DNA of 64,000 nucleotides from Rhabdophis nuchalis (taxonomy: Eukaryota; Chordata; Lepidosauria; Squamata; Natricidae), in NCBI GenBank assembly GCA_039707465.1, contig CM077643.1, positions 247,718,919-247,782,918 on the forward strand. The letters run 5' to 3'. The notes below the pieces were generated by a model. It had not been told where the DNA came from, did no database searches, and saw only the letters and a program-made list of their open reading frames with translations. Both the position numbers and the translations under genes were made by a program. This document shows positions 60,693 through 64,000 of this stretch, piece by piece (the stretch's first letter is position 1; each line of letters begins with the position of its first letter).

Positions 60693-62570
60693 GTAAATAT
60701 GTTAAGAATATTGTTTAAAATTTTAATCATACAAAGGTATTTAAATAAAAGATTATTTGGGGATGGAAAACTTAACAAACCTTAGGGATAGAGTTACTTT
60801 AACAAGCAATGAAAATGAAAGTTAAATTATGCACATTTTTGTCTGTCTTGCATAAATAGCTACAGGACAGAGCTCAGTAAATAAGCAGCCACAATGGATT
60901 AACCAGTAACACAACCCATAAACAATACAACATTAAAAATAGATTTTTCTGGCTGCTGGCTTCAGGCTTTCTAATAGACATGCATAAAGTATAATTTTTG
61001 TGTTTGACATTTTGAAAGCTGAACAGAATAATAACTCTTTATCTATAATCCATATGGACAATGGACAACTTTATTGACTAAAAAGTAAACACAACTTATA
61101 AAATACATAGAGGCAGCAGCATTACAATCCAGGAACTCTTCTCCGTAGCACAAAACTGACAAATATGCAGTACACCTACAGGTCAGGTAAGCAAAAATAT
61201 TGTTTCTGAGCAGTTAGCCATCGCATTTGATGCGGCATCATACAGTCTCAGAACCAGCATACTTTAACATTCACTGGTTGGTCAGTGGGGCTTAGCCATG
61301 TTTGTTAGGAGTAAAAAAGCTAGTGTGTGACTGCCGGTTGTCAGAAGGTGAGAGAAAGGCTTAGTTCTTAATTACGTTCCAATGATACGTTGGGAAGTTC
61401 AGTAGTAGGAGACTTTTTCAGGGAAACCAGCTTTTCCACCAAGGCAGTGTTTACACATGAGACATGGAATGTCATTTGCCCTGGAAAACACACTATGCCA
61501 ATGTGTAATCATCGATGAACCTAGCTAGATGCAAGCCATGATGACTAAAAAAGTGTTTCGTCATTTCACTTTTTCTGGCTTATGAAAAAACTACAACGCA
61601 TACCTAGGAAGATTACAGTTAACTCTTGTGCCTTTTTCCATAAGCCAAGATTCCCTCCTCTTTCCCCACGCACAATGTGGTACATTCTTATGCTTGCCAA
61701 GGGAACCCCGCTGTTGCATCTGGTCCCCTGATTGCTACTGATACCAGAGTTGAAATATGCCTTAATATTTATGCTTTGCCTCCTGGCAGCAACCTAATCT
61801 CCTGACTTCTGCATGGGCTACATGTAGAACTTTATTGTTTATGATAATTTTCTTCATTTAAGTACTCTTATCACATAGCTACTTCAGAAAGTAGATTACA
61901 CTAGTTCCCAGTCAGCCTTCTTCAGACTCCCAACTGAAGTTCAAAGAAATTGATATGAGCAGAATCTGCATTAATTTAGATGAGTTGATAGACAAATGTG
62001 AAGATGAATTTTTATTATAGTTTGTTAAGAAAGCTTACCTCTGTTTAGCCCTGTTGGGTACCCCCACTTCAGGCAACCATTTAAACAAGGTAGGCAGACT
62101 TCTATTGCATGTGCACAGAAAGCAGGAATCAGAATACTGATTTCACTCTTCCTCTTTTTTTACACAGCAATAGAACTACTTTGTAATTTCATTGTACTCC
62201 ATAAGATTCCAAATTATTATACCAACTTCTACAGGGTAACTTTGGAACTGGCCATTTTAAAACCAGGACTTCCTGCCAAGTGAGAAAAAAAATGTTGTCC
62301 TTTGCATGGTGACTTAGAACCCATGATTTAGCACCTCTGACTGCAACCATCATTCAGGTTATGGACCACTGCATCTCATTTGCCACATGGGAGAAAATCC
62401 TCGCCTTGGAGACATCTGCTTGGTTCCTAATTTCTGCAACATGAGAGATGCTACTCAATGTAGACTTAATGTATTAATGCAGTTTCTATACTATATTCTA
62501 ACAAATTCCTTCTAAATAAACAAGCAGGGCTGGGGTGTGAATTAGAGCTGTAGAGATGTAGATAGATGTA
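60693..62570. other. Intron sequence, no recognised feature
   Basis: Intron after coding exon 14. The region 61030-61700 has unusual mixed composition and may be old repeat sequence, but no family was recognised. The next PUM2 exon was not found here. Confidence 0.4.
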
Positions 62571-62583
62571 AATTAGAAGGAGG

Positions 62584-63267
62584 TTTATTTATTTATTTAT
62601 TTATTTTAATTCAAATTTATACCCTGCACCTTCTCCAAAAAGGACCCAGGGCGGCGCACAGGAAATTTAAAACAATACAAATATAACAAAAATACAAATT
62701 TTTAAAAAGCTATTAAACCCATGCCCTGTGCTAAAATAGTATAAAATCCCCCTAATTAAAATCTATCTAAAAACAGTCAAGAACGGGAGGTTATGCTAGG
62801 CCGGCTTGTTGGAAAAGGTGCGTTTTAAGACGCTGGCAGAAGAGGCGGAGGTCTGAGATGGTGCGCAGTTCGGGGGGCAGGTCGTTCCAGAGGGTAGGGC
62901 CCGCCACAGAGAAGGCCCTTCCCCTGGGTGTCGCCAACCGGCATTGCCCGGCCGACGGCACCCTGAGAAGGCCCTCTCTGTGGGAGCGGATCGGTCAAAT
63001 GGATGTATGGGGCAGAAGACGGTCTCGCATATAACTAGGCCCCGAGCCATGGAGCGCTTTGAAGATGGTCGTCAACACCTTGAAGCGCACCCGAAAGGCC
63101 ACAGGTAGCCAGTGCAGCTCACGCAGGAGAGGTGTTATGTGGGAATGCCTAGAGGCTCCCATAATCACCCGCGCGGCCGCATTCTGGACTAGCTGTAACC
63201 TTCGAATGCACCTCAAGGGGAGCCCCATGAAGAGAGCGTTACAGTAGTCAAGCCGGGACATCACGAG
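62584..63267 (-). mobile_element. 5'-truncated CR1/L2-clade LINE, antisense
   Basis: The minus strand encodes the ORF2 C-terminus from about 63264 ([60 protein letters not shown]), then frameshifts and continues (ALPSGTTCPPNCAPS-type frame). The 3' end is GCGCCGCCCTGGGTCC with an A/T tail at 62584-62610. It is very close to the copy ending at 5115. TTAGAAGGAGGTT occurs on both sides (62571-62583 and near 63285-63297). Confidence 0.88.
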
Positions 63268-63300
63268 GTTCCCTATCTTTCACCTTAGAAGGAGGTTCCC

Positions 63301-64000
63301 TATCTTTCACCTTCTGAGCTATCCCTTGTACTGCTTAGTAAGTAAAGTTGAGTAAGAGAAAAAAATATTAACTACAAGGAATAGTGTGGGAAGGAAATAA
63401 TAACCTCTGCAAATAACCATTCTTCACCAATTAATTTATATGATTATATCTGTGATTGCCAACTCAAGATTGCCTCTGTGAGTCAACAATCACAAATAGA
63501 TATTACTATTTAACATGTGCTCAACTGACTATTTCTCAGCCTTTTTTCTTCCTTCCTTCACCAGCTCCAGTCAATAGCAGCCGCAGTGGAACTTGTGCCT
63601 GCTGCTTGTTGACTAAAGCAGTCTACAGTTTTCCTTCACTTAGGGAGTTTTTTTTAAGTTAATCATTAATGTTAGAACAGTTAAGGATGTGGTTCAAAAC
63701 TAATTTTTGTCTCAAACTCAAGACAAAGTTCTAGACTCAAAAACACTCCATGGTTGTTCCAAATTTTTGCACGTCCCTTGCTTGAAGAACTTACATTCTG
63801 AGTCTCAATTTTTAGAGTAGCTCCTAGATTAATATTAAAAAATTAAACATCTTATACTGTACCTCTAAACCCAGGAAAGTTTAACTTCCAATCCATGGAA
63901 CCCTTGGGAGGTATTTCTCCAGATTCTGAATGGTGTGGATGGTACAAAAAGATTAAGATCCCTTGTTCTTACCTAAGGCAACAATTTCAGGCCACAGTAG
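63301..64000. other. Intron sequence, no recognised feature
   Basis: Intron to the window edge. No PUM2 exon was seen. Confidence 0.5.

Larger units (their letters stand above)
58529..59514 (-). mobile_element. Tail-only LINE (CR1/L2 clade) split by a DNA element
   Basis: A (TTTA)n tract (58529-58599) and, after the inserted element, ATTTATTTATTCGATTTATA then TACCGCCCTATTCTCCCTGG and GACTCAGGGCGGTGCACAG (to about 59514) form one antisense LINE tail. The element at 58601-59414 interrupts its A/T-rich part. Confidence 0.75.

Noticed and set aside
6141..60692. Assignment of the gene to PUM1
   Set aside because: The start is [12 protein letters not shown], the DKLDSRF segment is retained and the [13 protein letters not shown] block is present. 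PUM1 has LNHDFQALALEGRAMGE with a longer N-terminus and a different sequence at these places.

Overview
This window is a stretch of one vertebrate gene, almost certainly from a squamate reptile (lizard or snake). Fourteen plus-strand exons, all with AG/GT borders and matching reading phases, encode the first 783 residues of PUMILIO 2 (PUM2). This covers the start codon, the long low-complexity N-terminal region and the first two of the eight RNA-binding Pumilio repeats. The remaining repeats must lie beyond base 64000. The paralogue assignment (PUM2, not PUM1) rests on the [17 protein letters not shown] start and on PUM2-type residues in most exons. The squamate call rests on the mobile elements: CR1 and L2-clade LINEs, LINE-1 pieces, tRNA-derived SINEs and many short hAT-like and pogo/Tigger-like elements. 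No species is claimed.

Layout: 1-6122 is the intron upstream of the start-codon exon. It holds a short inverted-repeat element and a nearly intact CR1/L2-clade LINE at about 2071-5115. The start-codon exon is at 6123-6191. The next intron, 6192-17878, carries two abutting hAT-like elements, old LINE debris, an ORF1-only LINE-1-like element (13545-15511) and an element with a minisatellite core. Exons 2-4 lie at 17879-19363. The next intron, 19364-28349, carries a second ORF1-only element with an intact 291-codon frame on the minus strand (24210-26220). Exons 5-7 are at 28350-29645. The intron to 36743 has a LINE-1 ORF2 fossil with later insertions. Exons 8-12 are spread over 36744-51559, and exons 13-14 are at 59812-60692.

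The most notable signals are: (1) two insertions of an ORF1-only LINE-1 derivative resembling mammalian HAL1 (half-L1), each with its own target duplication and the same two ends; (2) a 63-base, phase-matched candidate cassette exon at 48376-48438 that would add 21 residues to PUM2; (3) a DNA element whose end abuts the splice donor of exon 10; (4) a roughly 60-bp-arm near-perfect palindrome at 39705-39828; (5) a GC-rich palindrome of about 130 bp inside another element; and (6) a NAGNAG acceptor at exon 5. All calls come from reading the sequence. No database search was run.
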